Below, one piece after another: positions 17,955 to 25,253 of a stretch of 64,000 nucleotides of DNA. The notes under the pieces were generated by a model. That model made no database searches and was not told where the DNA came from. It worked only from the letters and a program-made list of their open reading frames with translations. Each line of letters begins with the position of its first letter. Position 1 is the first letter of the stretch. The stretch comes from Denitrificimonas halotolerans. GTDB lineage: Bacteria; Pseudomonadota; Gammaproteobacteria; Pseudomonadales; Pseudomonadaceae. The DNA lies in the NCBI RefSeq assembly GCF_034259425.1, contig NZ_JAXIVU010000010.1, forward strand, positions 1-64,000, read 5' to 3'. The position numbers and the translations under genes are program-made.

Positions 17955-18614
17955 ATGCGCACATTATATAAAGGTTTACTCGGGTTGTTGGGCAGTGTTA
18001 TGTGCAGTGCTGTGTTCGTTGTACCGCAAACTGTACAGGCCAACGAAGCACAGCAACAGTACTCGGCGAATAAGCTAAGTGAGCTGTTAAGCAAAACACA
18101 AACTATTAGTGGTGGCTTTTCTCAGTTAACCTTAGATGCCACCGGCACGCAGCTGCAGGAAGCGACAGGTCAGATGGTGTTGCAGCGCCCAGGTTTATTT
18201 CGTTGGCATACAGATCCGCCACTGGAGCAATTGTTAGTGTCCGATGGTGAAAAAGTGTGGTTGTATGATCCGGATTTAATGCAGGTGACAGTTCAGAAAA
18301 TGGATCAGCGCTTAACTCACACGCCTGCCTTATTGTTATCTGGCGATGTGTCCAAAATTAGCGAGAACTTTGCGATTAGCTATCAAGAAGCTGGAACAAT
18401 GATTGATTTTACGCTAACACCAACGGCTAAAGACACACTCTTTGATACCTTGCGTTTGTCTTTTCGTAATGGTGTGATTAATGACATGCAATTATTAGAC
18501 GCAGTGGGGCAACGTACCAATATTTTATTTACGGCTGTAACGGTGAATGAGCCTGTGGCTGCCAGTGAGTTTGTTTTTACAGCACCGGATGGTGTTGATG
18601 TGATTGAGGAGTAG
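17955..18614 (+). CDS. lolA: Periplasmic lipoprotein carrier LolA
   Basis: Periplasmic chaperone that carries lipoproteins from LolCDE to LolB at the outer membrane. It is 219 aa, with a signal peptide ending in VQA-NEAQQQ (about residue 29) and the LolA fold motifs ISGGFSQLTLDATG, GQMVLQRPGLFRWHTDPP and LWLYDPDL-like VWLYDPDLMQVTVQ. It lies between ftsK and rarA, as in other pseudomonads. The next gene starts two bases after its stop, so translation is probably coupled. This window encodes client lipoproteins (OprI, the efflux channel and adaptor). Confidence 0.94.
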   Translation: MRTLYKGLLGLLGSVMCSAVFVVPQTVQANEAQQQYSANKLSELLSKTQTISGGFSQLTLDATGTQLQEATGQMVLQRPGLFRWHTDPPLEQLLVSDGEKVWLYDPDLMQVTVQKMDQRLTHTPALLLSGDVSKISENFAISYQEAGTMIDFTLTPTAKDTLFDTLRLSFRNGVINDMQLLDAVGQRTNILFTAVTVNEPVAASEFVFTAPDGVDVIEE

Positions 18615-18616
18615 GT

Positions 18617-19945
18617 GTGCAACTCTTTAGCTGTGAGCCTATTGCCCAGCCGTTAGCTGCTCGTTTGCGTGCCAGTTCGCTGGAGGAATATGTTGGTCAG
18701 CAGCATATTTTAGCTGTAGGTAAGCCGCTACGTGAGGCTTTAGAGCAAGGTGCCTTGCATTCGATGATCTTCTGGGGGCCGCCAGGTGTAGGTAAAACTA
18801 CTTTGGCGCGCTTATTGGCACAAGTAACAGATGCACATTTTATTACGCTGTCGGCCGTACTGTCTGGCGTCAAAGAAATTCGTGAGGCGGTGCAGGAGGC
18901 CAAGCAGCAGGCTGCGCAGTACGGCCGGCGTAGTATTTTATTTGTGGATGAAGTTCATCGCTTTAATAAAGGTCAGCAAGATGCGTTTCTACCTTATGTA
19001 GAAGATGGTACTTTTATTTTTATCGGTGCCACAACTGAAAATCCGTCCTTTGAATTAAATAATGCATTGTTATCTCGTGCTCGTGTTTATGTTTTACAAA
19101 GTCTTGACGATACAGCGCTCCAGCAGCTGATCACCCGGGCTTTACATGAGGCGCGAGGTTTGGGGGAGCGTCAGTTGTCCATTACATCTGAAGCACAGGA
19201 ATTGTTGTTGCGTGCTGCCGATGGTGATGCGCGTCGCTTATTGAACCTACTAGAAAATGCAGCGGATCTTGTGGAGGATGGTGCCTGTATTGACAGTGAG
19301 TTGCTCGGAAATGTACTAGGGGACAGCATGCGCCGCTTTGATAAAGGTGGCGAGGCTTTTTACGATCAAATTTCTGCGCTGCACAAGTCTGTACGGGGCT
19401 CTAATCCGGATGCTGCGCTGTATTGGTATACTCGTATGCTCGATGGCGGTTGTGATCCGTTGTATGTTGCACGGCGCGTAGTACGTATGGCCAGTGAAGA
19501 CATTGGCAATGCGGATCCTCGTGCGTTGACTTTATGTGTTTCCGCTTGGGATGTCCAAGAACGTTTAGGGAGTCCAGAAGGTGAGTTAGCCATTGCGCAA
19601 GCCATTGTTTATTTAGCTTGTGCGCCAAAAAGTAATGCGGTTTATATGGCTTATAACGCTGCGCGGCGTGATGCGCAAGGATTTGGTTCTTTAGAAGTGC
19701 CTATTCATTTGCGTAATGCGCCAACCAAACTGATGAAAGAGTTAGGTTACGGTGATGAATACCGTTACGCTCATGATGAGCCTGAGGCGTATGCGGCAGG
19801 AGAGGATTATTTTCCTGAGGCTTTAATGCCGCGTCAGTATTATCAGCCGGCAACTCGAGGCTTGGAGATCAAAATAGGTGAAAAGCTGCAGTATTTGAAA
19901 CGGCTTGATGCTCAAAGTTCTAAGCAGCGGCGAGCAGTGAAATGA
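18617..19945 (+). CDS. rarA: Replication-associated recombination protein A (RarA/MgsA)
   Basis: AAA+ ATPase of the clamp-loader clade that acts at stalled replication forks. The 442-aa protein has Walker A GPPGVGKTT (about residue 52), Walker B ILFVDEVHRFNKGQQDAFLP, sensor I IGATTENPSF and an arginine-finger region LLSRARVY. The C-terminal tetramerization domain has the YDQISALHKSVRGS motif. The start is GTG at 18617, two bases after lolA. Its stop overlaps the crcB start. Confidence 0.95.
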   Translation: MQLFSCEPIAQPLAARLRASSLEEYVGQQHILAVGKPLREALEQGALHSMIFWGPPGVGKTTLARLLAQVTDAHFITLSAVLSGVKEIREAVQEAKQQAAQYGRRSILFVDEVHRFNKGQQDAFLPYVEDGTFIFIGATTENPSFELNNALLSRARVYVLQSLDDTALQQLITRALHEARGLGERQLSITSEAQELLLRAADGDARRLLNLLENAADLVEDGACIDSELLGNVLGDSMRRFDKGGEAFYDQISALHKSVRGSNPDAALYWYTRMLDGGCDPLYVARRVVRMASEDIGNADPRALTLCVSAWDVQERLGSPEGELAIAQAIVYLACAPKSNAVYMAYNAARRDAQGFGSLEVPIHLRNAPTKLMKELGYGDEYRYAHDEPEAYAAGEDYFPEALMPRQYYQPATRGLEIKIGEKLQYLKRLDAQSSKQRRAVK

Positions 19946-20319
19946 GTGACCTAGTAGTGGTTGCTTTAGGGGGGGCATTGGGTAGTGTTTTACGCTATTT
20001 TGTGGGACTCGCTGTAGCTACTATTTGGCCAACGCAGCTGCACATTGCAACACTTTTCGTTAATATCGTTGGTTGCTTTTTAATCGGTTGTGTTTTTGCC
20101 TGGTTTATTGGGCGCCCTGGGGCTTCAGAGGTGCTCAAACTGTTGTTGATGACCGGTTTGTTAGGCGGTTTTACCACGTTTTCTACATTTTCTTTGGATG
20201 CGCTGCGCATGTTGATCGATGGGCAGTTCATGCATGCTTTATTTTATATGGGCGTCACCTTGTTCGGTGGTTTATTAGCTACTGGTTTGGGTTTGGCGCT
20301 GGTTAAATTTTCTCTGTAA
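19942..20319 (+). CDS. crcB: Fluoride channel CrcB (Fluc)
   Basis: Small dual-topology membrane channel that exports fluoride. It is 125 aa with four membrane helices. The motifs GGALGSVLRYF near the start, VNIVGCFLIG and GLLGGFTTFSTFSLD (the Phe-box and pore Thr/Ser) are all present. The ATG overlaps the rarA stop (ATGA). No fluoride riboswitch lies before it, since it starts within the upstream gene. A seven-G tract falls in its first codons (19969-19975). Confidence 0.93.
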   Translation: MSDLVVVALGGALGSVLRYFVGLAVATIWPTQLHIATLFVNIVGCFLIGCVFAWFIGRPGASEVLKLLLMTGLLGGFTTFSTFSLDALRMLIDGQFMHALFYMGVTLFGGLLATGLGLALVKFSL

Positions 20320-20333
20320 GAACGGATACTTTT

Positions 20334-21614
20334 ATGCTTGATTCAAAACTGTTACGTACCCAACCGCAAGAAATCGCTGAGCGTTTAGCTACGCGAGGTT
20401 ATACTTTGGATGTTGCTCGTTTAGAAAGCTTAGAAGGCAAGCGTAAAGAAGTGCAGGTGCGTACTGAGCAGTTGCAGGCTGAGCGTAACAGTCGTTCTAA
20501 GTCGATTGGTCAAGCTAAAGCACGTGGTGAAGATATTGCACCATTACTTGCCCAGGTAGAGCAGTTAGGTGGTGAGCTAGAAGCCGGTAAACGTGAACTA
20601 GATGCTGTTCAGGCTGAGCTTGATGCGATAGCTTTAGATATACCAAACTTGCCAGAAGCAACAGTGCCGCAAGGTGCGGATGAAGAGGATAATGTTGAGG
20701 TGCGCAAGTGGGGTACGCCGCGTACTTTTGAGTTTCCAGTACAAGATCATGTGGCGTTAGGCGAAGGCATTAAGGGTTTAGATTTCGAGGCTGCGTCTAA
20801 ATTATCTGGTGCACGTTTTTCTGTTATGAGAGGTGGCATCGCACGTCTGCATCGCGCATTAGCACAGTTTATGCTGGACTTGCATACTGCTGAGCATGGA
20901 TATCAAGAAACTTACACGCCATATTTGGTACAAGCTTCTGCGTTGCAAGGTACAGGTCAATTGCCTAAGTTTTCAGAAGACCTATTCCGTGTTGAGCGTG
21001 ATGAGCAAGCCCCCTTGTATTTGATCCCGACAGCAGAGGTTTCTTTAACCAACACTGTTGCTGGTGAAATTTTAGATGCTACGCAATTACCAATTAAAAT
21101 GGTTGCACATAGTCCATGCTTCCGTAGTGAGGCAGGCGCATCAGGCCGAGATACGCGGGGGATGATTCGTCAGCACCAGTTTGATAAGGTTGAATTGGTA
21201 CAAATTGTTACGCCTGAGACTTCCGTGGCGGCACTCGAAGAGTTAACTGGCCATGCTGAGAAAGTTTTGCAAGCATTAGAGTTACCTTATCGTGTGATGG
21301 CGCTCTGCACTGGAGATATGGGGTTTGGTGCCAGCAAAACTTATGATTTAGAAGTTTGGATTCCGAGCCAAGATAAATACCGTGAGATCTCTTCGTGCTC
21401 AAACTGCACGGACTTCCAAGCGCGCCGTATGCAGACGCGCTATCGTAATCCTGAAACTGGAAAAACGGAGTTGGTACATACTTTAAATGGTTCAGGTTTG
21501 GCAGTAGGGCGCACTTTGGTTGCAGTGATTGAAAACAATCAGCAGGCTGATGGCAGTATTACGGTTCCAACTGTGTTACGCCCATATATGGGGGGGATGG
21601 ATATTATTTGCTAA
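20334..21614 (+). CDS. serS: Seryl-tRNA synthetase
   Basis: Charges tRNA-Ser (and tRNA-Sec where present). The 426-aa protein has the usual length, with the N-terminal antiparallel coiled-coil arm (about residues 28-100), class II motif 2 (SPCFRSEAGASGRDTRG) and motif 3 (GSGLAVGRTLVAVIENNQ). It starts 14 bases after crcB and ends with a terminator at 21661-21694, closing the ftsK-lolA-rarA-crcB-serS run. Confidence 0.97.
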   Translation: MLDSKLLRTQPQEIAERLATRGYTLDVARLESLEGKRKEVQVRTEQLQAERNSRSKSIGQAKARGEDIAPLLAQVEQLGGELEAGKRELDAVQAELDAIALDIPNLPEATVPQGADEEDNVEVRKWGTPRTFEFPVQDHVALGEGIKGLDFEAASKLSGARFSVMRGGIARLHRALAQFMLDLHTAEHGYQETYTPYLVQASALQGTGQLPKFSEDLFRVERDEQAPLYLIPTAEVSLTNTVAGEILDATQLPIKMVAHSPCFRSEAGASGRDTRGMIRQHQFDKVELVQIVTPETSVAALEELTGHAEKVLQALELPYRVMALCTGDMGFGASKTYDLEVWIPSQDKYREISSCSNCTDFQARRMQTRYRNPETGKTELVHTLNGSGLAVGRTLVAVIENNQQADGSITVPTVLRPYMGGMDIIC

Positions 21615-21660
21615 GGCATGAGCAGTATGATCGTGCTTGTTTAATGATTGAAAACAAACA

Positions 21661-21694
21661 AAAGCGACTTGGCTACAGTTGAGTCGCTTTTTTA
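21661..21694 (+). terminator. Terminator of serS
   Basis: AAAGCGACT, loop, AGTCGCTTT followed by a run of T. It lies 46 bases after the serS stop. Confidence 0.85.
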
Positions 21695-21778
21695 TTGGCA
21701 GCAGCATATATGGTCAATTTAGTGCTGTCTTGAGCCGGTGGTGCACACTGCAAGATTGTTTTTCGCAAGGGAGTTTTG

Positions 21779-23164
21779 ATGGATTGTTTGCCGTTATTTC
21801 ACAAGCTGCGAGGGCGTAATGTGCTACTAGTTGGTGGTGGAAGGCTGGCTTTACGAAAGGCACAAGTCTTATTGGAAAGTGGTGCACGAGTGCGCGTAGT
21901 TGCGCCTTCGATCAGTGTTGAGCTACAAGAGCGCGTTGTAAGACAGCAAGGCGAATGTTTATGGCGAGCATATCAGTCCGAAGATATGCGAGGGTGTAGC
22001 CTTGTTTTAGCAGTAACCGATCAGATGTCAGTCAATACCAAGGTGGCTGAGCAGGCTCAAGAGCAAGGTATCCCAGTCTATGCGGTGGGGTTACCATGTT
22101 TATCTAGCATTATTTTTCCCACCATTGTGGATCGCTCGCCATTAATCGTTGCTGTTTCTACTGTGGGGCAAGCTCCTGTTTTAGCGCGTTTGGTGCGGGC
22201 TAAAATTGAAACTTTGTTACCAGCTAATTATGGGCATTTAGCTAAGTTGGCTGCACGCTTTCGTGATCAAGTTAAAGCTTGGTTGCCTCAAGTACAGCCG
22301 CGTCGTGTATTTTGGGAAGATGTATTTCAAGGGCAGGTTGCCGAGCATGTGTTTGCAGGGCGTGCCCAAAAGGCTGAACAGCTGCTAGTTGACAAAATTC
22401 ACAGTGCATCCACTCAGATCTGTGGCGAAGTGTATTTAGTGGGGGCTGGTCCAGGTGATCCTGACCTGTTGACTTTTAAAGCTTTACGTTTAATGCAGCA
22501 AGCCGATGTGGTGTTATATGACCGGTTGGTTTCGCCGGCGATCTTGGCTCTGTGTCGGCGTGATGCTGATCGGATGTATGTGGGTAAGCAGGCCTCAGAA
22601 CACAGTGTGCCGCAAGAGCAAATTAATCAACGCTTGGTTGAGTTAGCTAAGCAAGGTAGAAGGGTTGTGCGTCTGAAAGGTGGTGATCCATTTATTTTTG
22701 GTCGTGGCGGTGAGGAAATTGCCGAGCTGGCTGCGCAACATATTCCCTTTCAAGTCGTGCCAGGTATTACAGCAGCTTCAGGTTGCTCCACTTATGCAGG
22801 CATTCCTTTAACCCATAGAGATTACGCACAATCTGTACGTTTTGTTACTGGCCATACAATAGGTAATGAATTGGATTTACCTTGGTTGGAATTGGCGGTG
22901 CCATTACAAACTGTAGTGTTTTATATGGGCTTAGGTCGTTTGTCCAATATTTGCCAACAGCTCATGGCTCATGGGCGAAGTAGCGATACACCTATTGCTT
23001 TAATAGAGCGTGGAACGACACCAGAACAACGGGTATTTACGGGAACTTTAGCGGATATTGAACAACGGATGGAAGGTCAGGCAGTGCAAAGCCCAAGCTT
23101 AATCATTGTTGGAGAGGTGGTGCATTTGCATGGCAGCCTACAATGGTTCCAAACAGTGCAGTGA
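21779..23164 (+). CDS. cysG: Siroheme synthase CysG (fused oxidase/ferrochelatase and uroporphyrinogen methyltransferase)
   Basis: Trifunctional enzyme making siroheme for sulfite and nitrite reductases from uroporphyrinogen III. The N-terminal half is the NAD-dependent precorrin-2 dehydrogenase/ferrochelatase (GRNVLLVGGGRLALRKAQ). The C-terminal half (about 217-455) is the SAM-dependent methyltransferase (VYLVGAGPGDPDLLT, VRLKGGDPFIFGRGGEE). The start is ATG at 21779 with AAGGGAG upstream; a TTG one codon earlier is also possible. At 461 aa it is the normal fused form. With cysH at 38819-39556 it supports assimilatory sulfate reduction. It follows serS as in P. aeruginosa. Confidence 0.95.
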   Translation: MDCLPLFHKLRGRNVLLVGGGRLALRKAQVLLESGARVRVVAPSISVELQERVVRQQGECLWRAYQSEDMRGCSLVLAVTDQMSVNTKVAEQAQEQGIPVYAVGLPCLSSIIFPTIVDRSPLIVAVSTVGQAPVLARLVRAKIETLLPANYGHLAKLAARFRDQVKAWLPQVQPRRVFWEDVFQGQVAEHVFAGRAQKAEQLLVDKIHSASTQICGEVYLVGAGPGDPDLLTFKALRLMQQADVVLYDRLVSPAILALCRRDADRMYVGKQASEHSVPQEQINQRLVELAKQGRRVVRLKGGDPFIFGRGGEEIAELAAQHIPFQVVPGITAASGCSTYAGIPLTHRDYAQSVRFVTGHTIGNELDLPWLELAVPLQTVVFYMGLGRLSNICQQLMAHGRSSDTPIALIERGTTPEQRVFTGTLADIEQRMEGQAVQSPSLIIVGEVVHLHGSLQWFQTVQ

Positions 23165-23527
23165 GTATTTGTTTGGAGTGAATAGCATAGGTAGGTGCTT
23201 CATACTTAAATAGGTGACTGAGCGGTAATGGCTTAAGTTCTTTCGCTTAAGCATAAAGTTGGCGCTCAGAGTGAGCGGTTTTGCGCATGCTGTAGCGTAT
23301 AGTGCGCAAGAGTTTTTCGTTCTTTGGGCTTGAATACAATCGTTGAAAACTATAGGGCCGCAATATTGATAGCAGGGATGATGCCAGGATTTACAATGAC
23401 GCAGAAAGTTTATGTTTGTTGTGCGTTTTTTTATTGATCTGGGTTTAAACTATTGCATTGCGTTTAAACGCAACTCATTTATTCAAGTAGGTTATTTACC
23501 AACAGGATTTTATCCGGGAGAGTAGGC
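23165..23527. other. Intergenic, cysG to aminotransferase gene, with palindromes
   Basis: A 363-base gap with no gene. It holds an imperfect inverted repeat TTGCGC ... GCGCAA (23281-23310) and a perfect 16-base palindrome TTGCGTTTAAACGCAA (23458-23473), 55 bases before the aminotransferase start. The second is a good candidate operator. Confidence 0.5.
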
Positions 23528-24757
23528 ATGTCCATTCAAGAGGCGCAAGTGAGTCGCGCTGATTTTGATCAAGTTATGGTGCCCAATTACGCACCAGCAG
23601 GCTTTGTACCAGTACGAGGTGTGGGGTCGCGACTCTGGGATCAAAGTGGGCGCGAGCTGATCGACTTGTCCGGTGGTATTGCTGTGAATGGTTTGGGGCA
23701 TTGCCATCCTGCTTTGGTTGCTGCTTTAACTCAGCAGGCTCAGCAGTTATGGCATGTATCTAATGTGTTTACTAATGAGCCTGCTTTGCGTTTGGCACGT
23801 AAATTAACTGAAGCGACCTTTGCTGATCGTGTCTTTTTTAGTAACTCAGGTGCAGAAGCTAATGAGGCTGCACTAAAGCTAGCACGTAAAGTTGCTTACG
23901 ATCGTTTTGGTGAGCAAAAATATGAAATTATCTCGACTGTAAATAGTTTTCATGGTCGTACAGTATTTACTGTGAATGTGGGTGGTCAACCTAAGTATTC
24001 AGAAGGTTTTGGGCCGCGTCCAGAGGGTATTACTCATGTGCCTTATAATGATTTAGCTGCAATGGAACGCACCATTTCTGAGCGCACTTGTGCGGTGATT
24101 TTAGAGCCGATTCAAGGAGAGAGCGGCGTATTACCTGCTGACCAGACTTACCTTGATGGTGTGCGCGCACTGTGTGATAAGTACGATGCATTACTGATTT
24201 TTGATGAGGTGCAAACAGGTGTTGGTCGTACCGGTAAGCTGTTTGCTTATGAGTTGTATGGTGTGACGCCTGATGTATTGACAACAGCGAAAAGTTTAGG
24301 TGGTGGCTTTCCTATTTCGGCGATGTTAACCACAGAGCAGAATGCTCAGCATTTATCAGTAGGTACCCATGGTACAACGTTTGGTGGTAATCCACTGGCC
24401 TGTGCCGTGGGGGGGGCGGTGTTGGATATTATTAATACTCCTGAGGTTTTAGCAGGCGTTGTAGAAAAAGGTGAATACCTGCGTGAAAAACTACGAATTT
24501 TAGGCGAAAAATACGGTGTATTTGCTCAAGTTCGCGGTAAAGGTTTGTTGGTAGGAGCGGTACTACATAAACAATATCAAGATCAGGCCGGCGCACTATT
24601 AGCCGCAGCAGAACGCGAAGGGTTACTGGTATTGGTGGCGGGTCCAAATGTAGTGCGTTTTGCGCCCAGTTTGATTGTAGAGCAGGTCGATATTGATGAG
24701 GGGCTTGCACGTTTTGAACAGGCTGTTGTGAAATTTGTAGCGCAGAACGGCGCATAA
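23528..24757 (+). CDS. aruC: Acetylornithine/succinylornithine aminotransferase family (AruC/ArgD)
   Basis: PLP-dependent class III aminotransferase interconverting N-acetyl- or N-succinyl-ornithine and the semialdehyde. The 409-aa protein has VFFSNSGAEANEAALKLAR, NSFHGRT, the pre-lysine aspartate motif LIFDEVQTGVGRTGK and the Schiff-base lysine in TTAKSLGGGFP, then GTHGTTFGGNPLA. It lies upstream of the alaS-lysC block as aruC does in P. aeruginosa, but the other arginine succinyltransferase genes (aruF, aruG, aruD, aruB, aruE) are missing between. It may therefore serve mainly in arginine biosynthesis (ArgD role). The symbol reflects position; argD is the alternative. Eight G in a row occur at 24409-24416. 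Confidence 0.88.
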   Translation: MSIQEAQVSRADFDQVMVPNYAPAGFVPVRGVGSRLWDQSGRELIDLSGGIAVNGLGHCHPALVAALTQQAQQLWHVSNVFTNEPALRLARKLTEATFADRVFFSNSGAEANEAALKLARKVAYDRFGEQKYEIISTVNSFHGRTVFTVNVGGQPKYSEGFGPRPEGITHVPYNDLAAMERTISERTCAVILEPIQGESGVLPADQTYLDGVRALCDKYDALLIFDEVQTGVGRTGKLFAYELYGVTPDVLTTAKSLGGGFPISAMLTTEQNAQHLSVGTHGTTFGGNPLACAVGGAVLDIINTPEVLAGVVEKGEYLREKLRILGEKYGVFAQVRGKGLLVGAVLHKQYQDQAGALLAAAEREGLLVLVAGPNVVRFAPSLIVEQVDIDEGLARFEQAVVKFVAQNGA

Positions 24758-24843
24758 GCTTCACACTGCTGATATAGCGCACAGATTTAGAGAGATTCTG
24801 CTGTGCGCCATCTTATTTTATTGAACGTTGAGTAAAACAGATT

Positions 24844-25125
24844 ATGACGACAGGTTTAAAGTTGATTCTTGAAAGTGCAGATGGCTCGCATACAGAAGCT
24901 GAATGTTCACGTTTTGCGGTGGTTTGGCAGGGCAAAGAGATTTGGGTGCAAACAGTCGGCGACGGTCAGTTATTGATGGGTGTAGATGTTGAGGAAGGTG
25001 ACACCGAGTATGCCAATATGGTCTTGCGTCCACTGGCCAGTAATTTAGTTGGTTTGCAGCTGGAAATGGAAGCGGCCGATGTAGCTGCAGATGATCATGT
25101 GCATACAGATGAATGTGAGCACTGA
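24844..25125 (+). CDS. Small acidic protein of unknown function upstream of alaS
   Basis: 93 aa, very acidic, no signal peptide or membrane helix. It begins MTTGLKLILESADGSHTEA and ends in a His/Asp/Cys-rich tail (DDHVHTDECEH) that might bind metal; that is only a guess from composition. A small hypothetical gene occupies the same place before alaS in P. aeruginosa (PA0902, from memory), so it is probably a conserved pseudomonad protein. No function can be assigned. It lies 128 bases before alaS, so it may not be co-transcribed. Confidence 0.7.
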   Translation: MTTGLKLILESADGSHTEAECSRFAVVWQGKEIWVQTVGDGQLLMGVDVEEGDTEYANMVLRPLASNLVGLQLEMEAADVAADDHVHTDECEH

Positions 25126-25253
25126 TCGTTAATTTTGTCGTCTGCAGTTAAACGCTGCAGGCATCGTGCATCAACGATATAATGCGTCTTTTGAGTCGGT
25201 AAACAGGCCATATCGAGCACGCAATTACCGTTATTTTAATTTTGGAAGAGTAT

